From contig OX344751.2 of NCBI GenBank assembly GCA_947034885.2, forward strand, positions 8,184,001 to 8,248,000: a stretch of 64,000 nucleotides of DNA, written 5' to 3'. The translations under genes and the position numbers were made by a program. Below the pieces are notes generated by a model. That model was not told the DNA's origin. It worked only from the letters and a program-made list of their open reading frames with translations, and did no database searches. This document shows, in pieces, positions 24,840-37,698 of the stretch. Origin of the DNA: Thuidium tamariscinum. Lineage: Eukaryota > Streptophyta > Bryopsida > Hypnales > Thuidiaceae. Numbering within the stretch: position 1 is the stretch's first letter; the number at the start of each line of letters is the position of its first letter.

Positions 24840-27800
24840 ATGCCGTCTCAGGAGGTGGTGCGACCTGGCCGCCAGACGGATTACTCCTCCATTCCCCTGC
24901 GATGTCCGATTGTCATTGACAATGGAGCTTATCATTGTCGCGTTGGGTATGTAAAACGCTCTACATCTTTGTCTTTGTTGCTTTCGTTTGTAATTTAATT
25001 AGGGTTTTCGATTTCTTAGTTGCTGGGGTTCTGGCTTACCCGGGCATTGGTAGCTGATCGCAGTAAAGTTGCGTGCTGTAGGGTAATCAACCTAAATGGA
25101 TTTTAATCCTGCCTATTTTTCATGTGCTCTGAATAACATTGGCTCATGAGAACCACATTGAATTGCATTGCTGGAATATAGCTGGGGCGGAGAAGACAAT
25201 CCTCGAATAGCATTTCGGAACATTCTCAACAGACCCCGACAGCGAGCATCTGGTACGATTTTGTGTTAAGATGGTTAATGTTGTTCATGGTCGGATCTCA
25301 GGGTTTAATAAGAGGATGTGGCTTAGAATTTGTATGTACAAGGCAGCTCCTCTCCCCAGGGCAGGATCGTGCGGATGGACTTGCGGAAGTGTACTTAAGG
25401 AATTATTGTTGGCAGGTGAATTAGTGAGTCTTGTCGGAGAGTTTGATTCAAACCTCGTCAAGCTGTTCGACTTCACACGATCATCTATTCGCAGCCCATT
25501 TGATGGAAATGTTGTATACCAATTCGAGACCATGGAGAGTGTAAGTTTCGTTGATGTTCTTTATTTCATCTTTCAGTTTGTGAGATAGAAATTGTCTTCG
25601 ATGTATTTTCACACAGCTTTGTGCTGCCGAGCCCTTGTTTCTTTAAAGTGCCACAGACTTGCTTGCAGGGATTATATTAAGAATGTTGTGTGAGCACAGG
25701 ATGGAAAACTGATGAGGATGATATGTTCTGTTATGTCAGATTCTGGATTATGCTTTCGACCGAATGGGCGTTGATGCAGCCGAGGTTATTGTCAAAACCT
25801 ATACCTTCCTTTCTATTTATTAGGTTTACTTATTTGTATGTTATAGAATTTATGTTTCATTGATGAGGCATTGAAATTGGCTGATATGGCAGATTGAGCA
25901 TCCGATACTGATAACTGAGGGCGCTTGTAACCCTCTATCCTCTCGAAACCGCATGGCTGAACTTCTTTTTGAAACCTACGGTGTTCCCTCACTTGGTAAG
26001 TTGCTTCTACTAGACTTGATGCAGTTTGTCTTGTTTCACTGTGAAATTGATATGAATACTGCCGATTTCTCGTAATTGCCACTTCTTCTTTCATGCTTGC
26101 TTGTTCGGAGCTTGCTTTCATGTACTTCCTCGGATTTTTTTTTGAATTTGCATAGCGGTGGTTGTTAAATGTTTGGCAGCCTTTGGCGTAGACGGAGTAT
26201 TTGGATATGCTCATAACCAGAAGTTGGGTGTATGTGAAAGAGATGGGTTACTCGTCAACATAGGTCACCAAACAACTCATGTCATCCCGGTATGGTCTAT
26301 CTTTGTTGTGGCGAGGAACCAGAACTCTCCAATTATAGCCTGGCTCAGTTGCTTTTCTTTCTTTTTTTCCTCCCTTCCAGAGGGCAACGGACATTTGTTT
26401 AGGTGTGGTGTGTGTTTCAACTACAATTATATTCTGACATCTGTTGGTATGGATTAGATGGTGGCAGGGGAACCGGTTTTGGAGGCTGCCTGCAGAACCT
26501 CAGTTGGGGGGTTTCAGGTGACGAGCTACTTGAAGCGTTTGCTGTCTTTGCAGTACCCTTATCACGTGTAAGCAAATGGGAGCATCAACCCTTTTTTTTG
26601 ACGCTTTTCTTCGGATTTAATTTTTTTCAATGTATAAATAAAAGGCATATGTGAGCACCTTTCTTAAACTTAGTTGCTTGCTTCCCATGCTAGGTTTTGA
26701 TGGTCTTTACTAGCTGCCAAGCGTGCATGTCGGGTCTTTCCAGGTTCTGAAAGAGCCTTCATATATATTCTCAATCAGAGCATCTGTTGAATGTTGTTTA
26801 TTGTGGTATACAGGAGCAGCATAACTTGGGAGAAGGCGGAAGGGCTAAAGCAAGAGCACTGCTACATTACTGAAGACTATAATAAGGAGCTGAGCATTTT
26901 TGAGGTGCGGATTCCATGGAGTTAATTGATAAATTTTTTAGATGCTTGCTAAGAGGTTTTAATGCTTGGGCTTATAAGTAACGGCTGTTTGTTAATTGTG
27001 GGCGGGACTCTGAGCTTTAGTATTATAGTCGGCTTTATCATGGAAAGTCCCTAATTTCAATTTTTCGCTTTTTCCAAACCTTTCCAATTAGTTTTGTACA
27101 GCACGAGTTCACACTTCTTTGGGAAAAGCATTTATAAAATATAATGGCGCCTATTTTTTAAATGCAGAAGGGCGGTTCAGATGCTGAAGCCAAGACGAGA
27201 TGGTGGCAATTACCATGGACACCACCAGTAGTGAAAGAACAGTCTGAGGAGGAGTTGGCAAGGAAGGCAGCTATCAAGGAGAAGCAGGGTCAGCGATTAC
27301 GTGATATGGCGAACGCTAAACGTGAATCAAAAATCGCTGATTTGGAGGCTAATGTCCAAGGACTAGAGTACTTGCTACAGGTTGGTAGAAGCCGGACGTA
27401 TCTAAAGTCATTCAGATACTACAACAATGAATTGAAGATTTGGTGTGTTCGTTTTTGTATGGTCACAATGGTAGATGTAAAGGCCGGGACCTCCGGGCTG
27501 TCCGAGAGCCTAAAAATGTTGGAGAGAATTTGTGACTAGATTGTCTAATTTTAAGCATTATGTTCCTCGACAGTCATCCACACGTAATGTAATGTTTCTG
27601 CATTCTTCATTTTTCCAGGAGCTTGACGATGCAGCAGATGAAAAGCAAGAAGCCTCTATCCTTTTACCATCAGGCTATAATTCCAGACTTGAGGTGCAGG
27701 CCGCGCTTACCAAAGTCTCAGCCTCACTCCGGAAGGCGAAGGGCCAACCTGCTGACACTAAACCAGTGGAAGAAGATATGATCCCGGATTCAGAAAGATA

Positions 27801-29929
27801 CCCCTTGCTTGAAATCCCGGATAGCCAGCTTACAACCGAACAGGTAAAGTATTATTATTCTTGATGTAAAACACATATCCGATTCAGGATGAGAATGCAA
27901 ACCTTTGTTCTGCATTTCAGTTCTCCTCTTTTAACTGGAAAGCAGGGTATGGTGATTTTCAGGATGTTAAGAAGTGAAATTGTTTTAACGCCTTCAGTTT
28001 CATTGAGCAATGTGCTTATGATAGGATATCAAATCGTAAGGTTTCCGCGTTTCTGACGTGGTGAAATGTTTGGATATGAGTAGATCAAAGAGAAAAAGAA
28101 ACAGAAGTTCTTGAAGATAACCACAGAGGGTCGTATACGTGCCAAACAAAAAAGACATGAATTGAGCTTACAGCGTGAACGTGAACAACAGCTGGAAGAG
28201 GACCGTCGCCTGTACGTGTCTGAACTCTTTGTACTCATTATCTCCTATTAGTCAACTTCTTTTTGCCGAAGTGGTACTAAGTTATCCCAAATATAAATTT
28301 TCAACAAATTCCTGATGAAGAGGGGTTTGGAAGGCACTTGAACTTTTTATATCCAGTGAAGTCCCTTACTAACGGACATCCTTGTGTGACTTGGCCCTCA
28401 ACAGAGCAAATCCAGAGCTGTATTTAGAGGAGTTGCGTGCCCGACAGGCTGAGCAGGCTGCCAAGGTAGAACAACGCAAGCGGCAGAAGACAGGTTCTTA
28501 TCAGTATCACTGGTCTTTGTTCTAGCTTCGGTCTTTGACTCGCGAAGGTCTAACTCTCCCTGTTAATTTCCTGGTTCACTCTGGAAGACTATGAAATTAC
28601 TGTGGTCATATCTTCATGGGGTCAAAGGTCATCGAATAAATCTACTATGATTTACGCAGGTGCTGGGTCAGGAGGTACTAATGGGCAGCCTTTAACCTCT
28701 GGAGCCGGTGGCCGTGGAGAGAGGTTGAATCCAGTCCAAAAAGAACGTATGAAACTGCTGACGTCAGCTGCATTTGATAGAGGGAAAGAGGAAGATACTT
28801 TTGGTATGGATGACGAAGATTGGCAACTGTACAAGCGCATGAGCAAAGATGCCGATGATGTTGACGAAGATGATGATCAAGAAGCTGAGCTTGCCTGGCT
28901 CACCAATCGACTGAAGGTATATTTCCTAGTGCTAACCCATGCTTGACGTTAGTGCTAATTGCGAAGGTTGAGGATACAATTTGTGTCACTTTAAGCATTC
29001 TCGCATCTGTAGCAGTGAATTTTGGGAGGTTACTATTTAGCTGTGGAGAGATCACTCCGAGTACAAGAGCCAAATCTGTTGAGATCAAATTTTTATCACT
29101 ACGAATGAGTTTCTTATGCAATTTCAAAGTGGGAGGTTGTACGCTACGAGAAGGGATAGTTAACAACCTCAGTTTCGTTCAAAGATAAGCGCCAATAGAC
29201 ACGTAGCCAAGTCATGCTACGCCGCTTGCTAACAGGGGTCAGCACGGAACCTGGGCACGTAGTAGTTTCCGTATCCTCTACCTTATTGCTTGGTTACCAG
29301 AAACTCTATTCATTCTGAGGCTGCAATTTTTCTTAGCTTTCGTTATGAATGTTGGTCCATTTGGCCTCTGAGACCAGAAATAAACTCCGCTTGGTTTGAT
29401 GTCTATTCAGGAGCTGGACCCTTCGTTCGTACCAGTATCTGTTTCCGACCTGGGTGGGCAAGCTTCAACTCTGGATTTGCTGCAACAGCGACCTCGTACT
29501 ATGGAAGATTTCCGGATTTCATTAGGAGTAGAGAGGTATCGATGTCCAGAGATCATAATGCAACCAGCTATGGTGGGAGTTGATCGGGTAGGTCTGGGCG
29601 AAGCTGTTGCCGTGGCGATCAGGCGCTTGCCACCACAGTACCGAGACCAAGTCATGAACGGGTCCATCCTTCTCACAGGAGGCAGCTCACTCTTTGAAGG
29701 ACTGGACCTACGAATGCTGGCTGAAGTCCAGAAAACTCGTCCCCTGGGCTCTAATATTAAAGTAGTGAGAGGACGTAATCCTTTACTGGATGCATGGCTT
29801 GGTGCATCTACTTTTGCCTCGGAGTCATTTGAGAAATACTCTTTCACCAAAGCTGATTATGAGGAGAGAGGTCCTGAATGGTTGCGGTACTACAATGTGA
29901 AGTACTCGGCAGGAAACAGTTTTAGATAG
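24840..29929 (+). CDS. ARP5: Actin-related protein 5 (ARP5), INO80 complex subunit, 14 exons
   Basis: Exons: 24840-24946, 25182-25252, 25416-25540, 25740-25784, 25893-25995, 26180-26289, 26458-26567, 26814-26904, 27168-27380, 27619-27843, 28084-28211, 28405-28493, 28660-28916, 29411-29929. All junctions are GT/AG and keep frame, giving about 730 residues, close to the length I recall for the Arabidopsis protein (about 720). The N-terminal half is actin-fold: IDNGAYHCRVGWGGEDNPR, TRSSIRSPFDGNVVYQFE, ITEGACNPLSSRNRMAELLF, AFGVDGVFGY. Residues about 255-558 form the charged Lys/Glu-rich insertion typical of ARP5. Actin fold resumes with RYRCPEIIMQP and LLTGGSSLFEGL. In yeast and animals ARP5 works with IES6 in the INO80 nucleosome remodeller. 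Intron 13 carries a transposon-like insertion. The gene looks intact. Confidence 0.95.
28964..29284 (+). mobile_element. AAGGT(A/T)GAGGATAC-ended DNA element inside ARP5 intron 13
   Basis: Starts AAGGTTGAGGATAC and ends GTATCCTCTACCTT. It is related to the 16151-16525 element in the kinase intron. Bases directly outside are attgcg and attgct, a possible short imperfect target duplication. Splice sites of the host intron are not disturbed. The open frames across it are not conserved and should not be called genes. Confidence 0.6.
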
Positions 29930-32655
29930 AGGATTGACATTCATTTAGGATCTGTGCGCATTAGATCCTGGATAGTCGCCGACCTCGTATCATTCTTTAA
30001 GAGACTTATGAAAGTTTTTTCTTTTCTTTTTCGGGAAGAATGAATTAAATTGCGAAAGGAAGGTTTTATTAGTTCCGAGTCTCTTCCGAGCAGCTGCCAA
30101 CCTGTGGAAGGTGAGGTGTGCATGGGAGTCGAATGTCTTTGTACCCAAAATGACCAAGAAATCTGATACGATATGAAGGTGCTGAAGTACGTGTTTGATG
30201 ATTGGTGTGTCCCCAACATTAATCGTACCTTGGCATTTATTACAAGGGTGGCCAGACTAGTGGAATGACTGTCTTGGAGTACCAACCAGGAAATGGACGA
30301 GTGCACGCTGGTACTCTGCTCCAGAGGCCCAGAGTGGGCACCGAAGTGGGCACCGGAGTGTCAGGTATGTATGCCCACTCTGAGCTTAATCCTCCGCTCT
30401 TTTTGCATGTGCCGGAGGACAGGATTTAATTCTCAAAATAGCCGACGAGGTAATTCAATTGTTCAAATTTTCCAGTGTTGGATTACGGTTCCTGGTGTCC
30501 GTTTGCTGTGCGCCAGGGTGCTTATGCATGTCCACGATGTTTGTGCATAAACAATTTGAATTATGAGCACTGGTCACCTCTACTGATGGCCTGCTTCAAT
30601 GCACTACTTCCCCGCTTCAGCATGGAACTGACCACTAAAGGGTTAAATCCATTAGTTTTATCCTATGCACCAGATACATTCACAATACTCAAACCTTGGG
30701 CTCCCTTGTGTCTAAGAATTTTGGCCCTCTTTCCATTTGCATTACATTGACACTGATGTTGCATTCTCAAAGTTATACTCATGAATCTCTACAAATTGAA
30801 GCATTGCTAAATGGTTTTATGATTGGAGACACTAGCTAGCCTGGGTATATTATAGCTCAATTGTTAGGGATGTCAAAGTTGGAGCTTGATGAGATTATGA
30901 ATAAAGAATTTGTAGATGTTTCAATGGCAAAGAGGAGAGTATTTAAGGCTGTCATTTGGTTCAAAAAATGAATGCACTAACGAATGATTTTTCATAATGA
31001 AAGCATACCAATATTATTGTTTTTAGTAAATAGCATAAAAATGATTCTTTAGACTTTGACACTTTATTTTGGATTGCATCAATAGATGTACTATTAGTTC
31101 AATGTACAATGTATTCTAATGTCCCAAAATCAACAATCCCTTGTTGCCTACGCAACAATAGTCTTGACTTGACTAATTCAATAGAATTGTGAATTTTTCA
31201 AGAAATTCAAGAACCTTTTTATAATCTTTAAAAATTTGTTTGTTTAAAAACTTAAGAATCTCTTTAGTTTAATCATAATATTTTGGAATATTTTAGAATA
31301 TTCTGACAATCTTTAGAAAATGTTTTATGTACATTGTATACATGTTTCCTATAGTAAATTATCAAAATCTCATTGAGATTCAATGCTATTATAGGGATTT
31401 TTTTAATTAATTTCTATAGAATATAGTGATATTTGTTTTATAAAAATATAAGCCCTCTTTATTTATTTTTTAATAAAAATGATAGAATATTATGAATGCC
31501 GCAAACCCTTATCATTCCAACTTGAAATTACACATTTTCAACATTATTATGGGAACATTTAGAAACATTTAGAAACTATCAGTTTTACAAACTATAGTGA
31601 TATGGAAAGTAACCTTGAGTTCATATATTTAACTACAATTAAAAAGAAGATGATTTGTAAAAGTATAATGCTTCATTTCATGTTCTAATAATTTTCCAAA
31701 AATTTATAAGACCTTAGCTTAAAGACTTCAGTTGAAAGTGCTTATCAAAAAATCATGTTACAAAATTAACCTCTAAAGAACTAAATCTCCTATCTAGAAT
31801 GTTAACAAAATATGGTTTATTCATGATATTACTTTTGAATCTATTATTTTAAGACATTAGAAGGGATTTGAGGGCATTGGAAAATCACAAATTATTTTGA
31901 GTCAGTGATTTGTAGGAAAGCACAACATCAACAGTCTAACATGGTTGAGAGACTACATGTAAAAAAATAGTAATTTTTTTTAATTAATTTTTTTTAATTT
32001 AATTTTTTTTAATTAAAAAAAATTAATTTTAGGTTTCATAATACTTTTTGGAATTTAGAAAAAATAAATTATTTTTTTTACCCGAAATTCCAAAATTGAA
32101 CAATTATGGACTAATTTAAAGTTTCTAGACAACCTAAAGATCAAGCAAAGAAACAACCTTGAAATAGGCTTTTCTTGCCTTCAAATCCCTCCTAATGTTT
32201 TTAATGAATGTGAGAAATTTCAAGAGCTTTGTAAGAAATGTAATTCTTTTTCCATTGGACATCAATAGAGAAAGTTATGTTGCCTAATGCTATTCTTTTG
32301 TCTTTAGTGAAGTTGGGCAAGTCTAGGAAAATGGTACTATTTGGAGTGGTAAAAAAATTTGTCTGTAGTACTTCAAAATTTTCACTTCAAGTAGAGTACA
32401 AAATTTTTAGCCTATTCAAGTTGGATGGATCAAAATTAATTGTTTGTAGAAAGAAGAATTAAAGATTTTGTTATGTTTTTTCATTTTTTTTCTTTTAAAT
32501 GCTTGATAATGATCCTAACAATATAGACATGGGCTCTTATGAGAAAAACTAGACTTAATTACAAAACTTTTTCATCAACTTTTATTAAAAATAGACGAGG
32601 TATGAAGGAAAAATGTCTATCAAAGTCTAATGACTTTGGAAGACATTGAATTGGA
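29930..32655. other. ARP5 3' region, then AT-rich intergenic DNA
   Basis: To about 30,300 this is probably 3' UTR and flank. A short GC-richer segment at 30,280-30,760 has no convincing frame; within it, gaccactaaaggg before TTAA at 30,643-30,646 resembles a right end of the TTAA-bounded family. From 30,800 to 32,650 the sequence is AT-rich, with a palindromic taattttttttaatt run near 31,970-32,030. No gene seen. Confidence 0.5.
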
Positions 32656-33034
32656 TGTCACGACCTAGTCGCAACAGCTGGACGTGTTCTCACCGGTCAC
32701 GTGCATTGACGGTTATTAGTTCTTGGCGGTTACGAGAGAGGATCGAAGACTTGGCTAGCGCCTTCAAATCCCAATGAGGGGGGTTGTATCCCTCATTCGA
32801 CATTCTGTAATACGAAGCATCCTTTGACTGATTTCCTTCCTTTGTGCAAGTAAGCATTCATAGCATGAGACTGATTTGGCATCGATTGGGTTACAGGATA
32901 ATAGACAGTGATGATCCTGTTACAATAGCTTGAGTATGTTCAATTGCATGCACGGATTCGCATAGGATGACTGATCTCCGATTGATCATGAGGAGTGTCG
33001 ACAGAATCTCGTCCAGAATTTAGGAGTCCTAACA
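32656..33034 (+). mobile_element. Solo LTR of an LTR retrotransposon with 5-bp target duplication
   Basis: Starts TGTCACGACC and ends CCTAACA, the usual TG...CA termini. It is bracketed by the perfect 5-bp direct repeat ttgga (32651-32655 and 33035-33039). Length is 379 bp and composition is more GC-rich than the surroundings. There is no second LTR, primer-binding site or gag-pol coding sequence nearby, so this is a solo LTR left by recombination. Copia or Gypsy origin cannot be told. Confidence 0.8.
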
Positions 33035-33074
33035 TTGGAAATGAATAAGTAAAAAGAAAATCCTAGTTTATACA

Positions 33075-33145
33075 TTGAATTTGAAGCATAGCATAGTGTT
33101 TAAAGTTCAATGTTTGTAGTCTTGAGGTCTTGGGTTCAAACCCAA
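33075..33145 (+). repeat. tRNA-like sequence, possible SINE head
   Basis: Around 33,078-33,095 tagcatagtgtttaaagttc resembles a pol III A box. About 40 bp downstream, gggttcaaaccc matches a B box. It cannot fold as a complete functional tRNA by eye, so a decayed tRNA or tRNA-derived SINE is more likely. It lies between the solo LTR and a TTAA-bounded element. Confidence 0.35.
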
Positions 33146-33198
33146 TCAATGAGAATGGGCAAATAGTGTTGTTGCATGAAAATCTCTTTGGTTGCCAC

Positions 33199-34152
33199 TT
33201 AACCCCTAAAGGTTTTTGACTATGTTTTCACCAAAAATGCTCCAAAACTGTCATTTCTAATACAAGTGCAATTTTTTTTCTTAAAACAAATTTTTGACTC
33301 ATGTAACTGTAGGATCTTGTAGTAAGGTGGTTTGTAAACATGTGGAAAAAATTTCAGAAATTTCCACTGTGTAGATTACAAGATATAAGCATTTGAATTG
33401 ACAAAAATTGTTTTTTTATCCTTGCAAAAATCCGGGCAGCTACACTTCACAAGGTCACATTTGTGTGAATAAAATTCAAAATGGTGGTTACCCTTTGAAT
33501 TCATACTTCAATGCAAGTTGGCTAAATTCTCAAAAAATTTCAAACCATTTGGATTTGTACAACATATAGGAAAAAATAAGTAAGTAGAAAGAAGTAAAAA
33601 ATGAGCCAAAATACTAAATTGTGAACATTTTATTCATGGAATTGAAAATTTTCAATCCCAATGGTTAAAATGTTGTAATAAACAATCTACACCTTCTGTT
33701 TTTATTTTTTTCCAAAAATATGAAAAATTGAATGAAATGAAGAATTTCAAACTTTTTTTGTACTGTAGAGATTCTGTAAGTGGCCACAAACTACCCCAAA
33801 CTCAAAATCTTCATAACTTTTGACTCATTGATCGGAATGGATTGATTCAAAGCTTCCCATGTCTGTATAAATCTAAAGAAGCAATTTGAAACTTCACTTT
33901 TAAAAAAAAAGATTTTTTGAAGAAGCTTTTTCAGTTGCCCAGACTACCCTCCGAGTAAAGAAAACAACATATCCTGCCATAACTTTTTAACCGTGACGTC
34001 AAAAGTTATGAAAAATTGTCGGGCCTTAAAGCTACTCCTCGGGCACACCTTGTATCAAAATTTCAAAGAAAAAAAATAAAAACTCCATCCGTAGTGAGCT
34101 GCCCAAAAAATTTATAATCTCAAAAAACGATGTTCAAGGCTTTAGGAGTTAA
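33199..34152. mobile_element. TTAA-bounded non-autonomous element, copy D
   Basis: Left end TTAA (33199-33202) then CCCCTAAAGGTTTTTGAC. Right end complement CTCCTAAAGCCTTGAAC before TTAA (34149-34152). 954 bp, no long open frame. Its interior shares segments with copy E (43503-44052): tgtaggatcttgta, a gtggaaaaaatttca-type stretch and tgtgtagatt/tatatagatt followed by aagatat. The shared interior plus shared ends make this a family rather than chance TTAA sites. Confidence 0.6.
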
Positions 34153-35641
34153 GAGCCATGCAAGTTCAAGAAGCCACATAGGAATTTTCTTGCATCTATC
34201 TCACCCTTTTGCATCTATCTCACCCATGAGTCCATGATGTGGCACTTAATGTGGCAACAAAAAATTGATGTACCATTTAGCAAGGATGATGTGGTATACC
34301 TTATTAGTACAATTTTATGCCATTTGAGAATTTTATTATTGTTTTTGAGATATCATCAGATGTTATCATTATGAAATATCATCGTGAAGACATTGAGAAT
34401 GTAGAGTTTTGGGGCGCACTAGTAGATGTCTAAAAGAACATCAAGATGTCAAAGGAATGGATGGTACAAAAACATAGATTTCTACAAATGTTACAAATAA
34501 CAATAAAAATCACAATAAAATAAGTTGATGCTATCACTGACATTGATGTTTTATTTGACATTATTGAAGAGATGCATCATCCAAAAAAACATAGAATGCC
34601 ATGTCATCAAGGAAATCCATTTTGACTATTGGTAAGTCAATGAAAATTACTATAGTTGAAGGTAGAATGCTTGTCCAAGGTGAACAAAAAGATAAGGGCA
34701 AATATTTCTTAGTCTAAGAAAAAAAGTGGCACCTAAAGTGGCTTATGAAGGACATGCTATGCTAGCATACTACATTGCAAATATTGAATGAAAATTTTGA
34801 AGACATCAATGTTGAACAATTTTTTAGAGAACACTATCTTGAGGTGTATGGTATTGTCACCTTGTGATGCAAGACATCTAGCATGCATTCCATAGCCTTC
34901 AATGGACTAATAATGAAAAAGTTTTAAATGGCGTTGTTTCTACAATGTGTTGGTAGTGATCCAAAATTTATTGATCTCAAGTCCCTCAGTCTATGTAAAG
35001 CAGGATCACTAAAAATCAAGCTCATCTGTACGTCAAACATCACCAAGCACCATAAAGTTTTCATTCTTTAATCACTAAAAGATAGATTGCAATAAAATTG
35101 GGTGAAATCTACGAATGGTTATCATACCTTAAATTTGTCCTTGTTTTGTCTATTACATTTGGGATCTTAAAAACCATGCTTTTCTTTGTCACATTCTTAA
35201 TACTATTGAAAAGCTCACTACAAGGAGGGCTACACGAGCATTGTTTTGTGGCATTCAATTTAGACCTACTATATGAAAGTTATGAATTTTTTAGTTATTT
35301 TTTACTTAAAAAAGTTAGAAATTTATGTTTGTACTTTTACTTTTATGACGTAAGACTACACAAATATATGATTTAAGTTAGAAGATGGTTAGATTGATAG
35401 ATTAATTTAAAATCATACACCCTATCTTCAATGTTCACACCTAGAACTGAGGAGAGTACATAATTCTACCGGTACTGCTCTGTTTTTTCTAGGGTTTGTT
35501 TTCAGTCAGACCATGCTCGGATTTGGTGGGTGACCCTACCTTGCCAATCTCCTTGTTTCCCTTGCGTCTAGTGCTTGTTTCGGGACACACCGCCTTTCCT
35601 TTCCTCAAACTTGGTTTTCCCTGCGGTGGAGTGCACGTCCG
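34153..35641. other. Intergenic DNA and TOM20 upstream region
   Basis: AT-rich to about 35,450, with no credible gene. The 92-codon frame at 35098-35376 is hydrophobic by base composition and unlike any family I know. From about 35,450 composition shifts and the sequence is probably TOM20 promoter and leader, including ctagggttt near 35,490. Confidence 0.45.
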
Positions 35642-37698
35642 ATGGACAGCATGCAGAGGGAAGAGTTGGAGCGCTTGATGTTCTTCGAGCAGACACGCGA
35701 GAAGGCTGCCGCAGATTACATCCGCTCGCCCACGGACCCCGACGTACGTGATTTCGTGACTCTTGCTTGTCGCCAGTCTTGAGAATATAGAGTTTGGGGG
35801 CGGGCTGGTAGGGTTACGAATTCGTCTTCCTTTTTAATGTTTTCTTGGACAATTTGAGGATCTGGAATGAGAGAGGAAGTTTTTCGCTTTGTTGTTCCTT
35901 TGTTTTCTACTATTCAGAAGGGTGTAAGCAGGAATGTTAGAAATTGATCTGAGGTATCAATCTTGAGGTTCAGTTGAACTCCTCTGTGACTTTCTTCTTC
36001 AAGGATTGTGTTTTAGGTCATTTAATTCGTCCTATCGTAGTGCTGTTCTTGAAGCCTCCGTTCCTCTTATATTTTTTCGTCTCGATTGCTCTCAGCTACA
36101 TATTGACGGAACATTAAGTCCAACCATGACAGAACTATCGTGAGGAGTTTCAATTTATTTTGAATCTGAATGATTTTCTACTTTTTTTTAATCATTATTT
36201 AAAAAAAATTTCACTTGAAATGTAAATGCAGAATTTGACAAGATGGGGAGGTGCTCTTTTGGAGCTGGCGCATTTCAGACAGGGGCAAGATTCCATCGAT
36301 ATGGTGCAAGGTTGTCGTCTTTGCTCTTTTCATTTGAAATCTGTCACTGTGAAATTACGCAAAGGTCACAGGAGTGGCAATGTACCTATTTTTCACAACC
36401 ACAGTGGGTCGAAGTGATTACTTTCGAGTGTGATTCAGCGTATGGAGTGTTTCGCAACTGGTTCTTATCGATTTGGCACTGAGAGCCAGTTTGATTGAGG
36501 CATGCAATTTTTAGTTTTAAAAAACAGGGTTTTTGTTTTGCTATTTACGAGCACAGGACAGCCTCAGAGTTTCTTGAATTTGAAACCTGGATCATCCCTA
36601 GGATTAATTGTGCCCGTTGTGTTATTCAACCTTTTCATATGCTGGAATTAGATGTGTCTTGTGCAAGTATTAGATAATGACTATTAAGTAAGTGAGTAAG
36701 GTCCTGGGGTTGAAATGCCTCTTTCTAAAGTGGGGTTCTGCGGTCTCAGATGCCGTGTCAAAGTTGGAGGAGGCTTTGAGAATCAATCCACGCAAGCATG
36801 ATGCGCTGTGGTGCTTAGGTAATGCCCATACGTCCCAGGGTTTCCTGGTGACCGAGACTGACAAGGCCAACGATTACTTTAAGAAAGCGGCCCACTGCTT
36901 TCAGCAAGCTCTTGACGAGGAGCCACACAATGAGCTTTATCAGAAGGCACTGGAGATGACGGAGAAGGTGTAATCTGACTTTGTTTTTCGTTCTCTGTTC
37001 TCGATGATTTAAAGTCCTGAGCTCTACACCGTGGTTCCACTGTTTATTCAAATTTAGCTTTTACCACCCACTCGTTGTTTTTAAAACGTTCTATTGCTCA
37101 AACACTCTTTAACTTTATGAATGTTCAAGAGGTCAATCTTTATCATGTGACAATGGTGGATAATAACATCTGCTAACTTAGTAATTTTGGTGCTTCAGGC
37201 CCCGTCACTACATCAGGAACTCCAGAAGCAGCTGGCTTCGCAGGCAGCAATTGGTGGAGGACCTGCAGCCGGACCAGTGAAACAAGTAAGTAGATCATTG
37301 AAAGGCATGCATTGGAATTTAGATGCTCATGATTTTTGCACAACACTTTCTTCACTTAAGTGTTCACAGTATGATATATCATGTTGGGAAACTCATGGTT
37401 GCTTCACGTTACTCTTTATGTTGTTGCTGGGCGCGGGCTGGATGTGGAGAGAATTATATTGCTCTTTACCAGTTTTTTTGGAGAACTTGAACCGAATCTG
37501 TAACAGAGTGCTGCCATGATCTTTCAATTCACCGGATCTTGTGTGTGTTAACAGGCGGGAGCAAAAAAGAAGAAGGATAGCGACTTCAAGTATGACGTCA
37601 TGGGCTGGATCGTACTTGCTGTTGGGGTGATTGCTTGGGTGGGCCTGGCCAAATCTAATATGCCACCACCGCCACCTCCCCCATCGTCTCTCAGATAG
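35642..37698 (+). CDS. TOM20: Plant-type TOM20, mitochondrial outer-membrane import receptor, five exons
   Basis: Exons 35642-35743, 36232-36310, 36750-36967, 37199-37285 and 37555-37698 join in frame to about 209 residues, matching plant TOM20 (about 200-210). TOM20 is a receptor of the outer-membrane translocase and binds presequences of imported precursors. Seen here: the acidic N terminus, [15 protein letters not shown] (from residue 35), TPR-like helices with [19 protein letters not shown] and [15 protein letters not shown], a KKKK cluster at 166-169, and one C-terminal membrane anchor at about 177-194 ([17 protein letters not shown]), ending in a proline run and SSLR. The C-terminal anchor is the plant arrangement; animal and fungal TOM20 are anchored at the N terminus. 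Codon 35 onward begins right at the exon 2 acceptor. Confidence 0.95.

Noticed and set aside
28943..29188. Open frames of 81-97 codons between ARP5 exons 13 and 14
   Set aside because: They fall within the transposon-like insertion in the intron and do not fit the ARP5 family.
30300..30375. Short GC-rich direct and inverted pieces (gtgggcaccg, gcccactctg)
   Set aside because: Too short and without flanking duplication to call an element.
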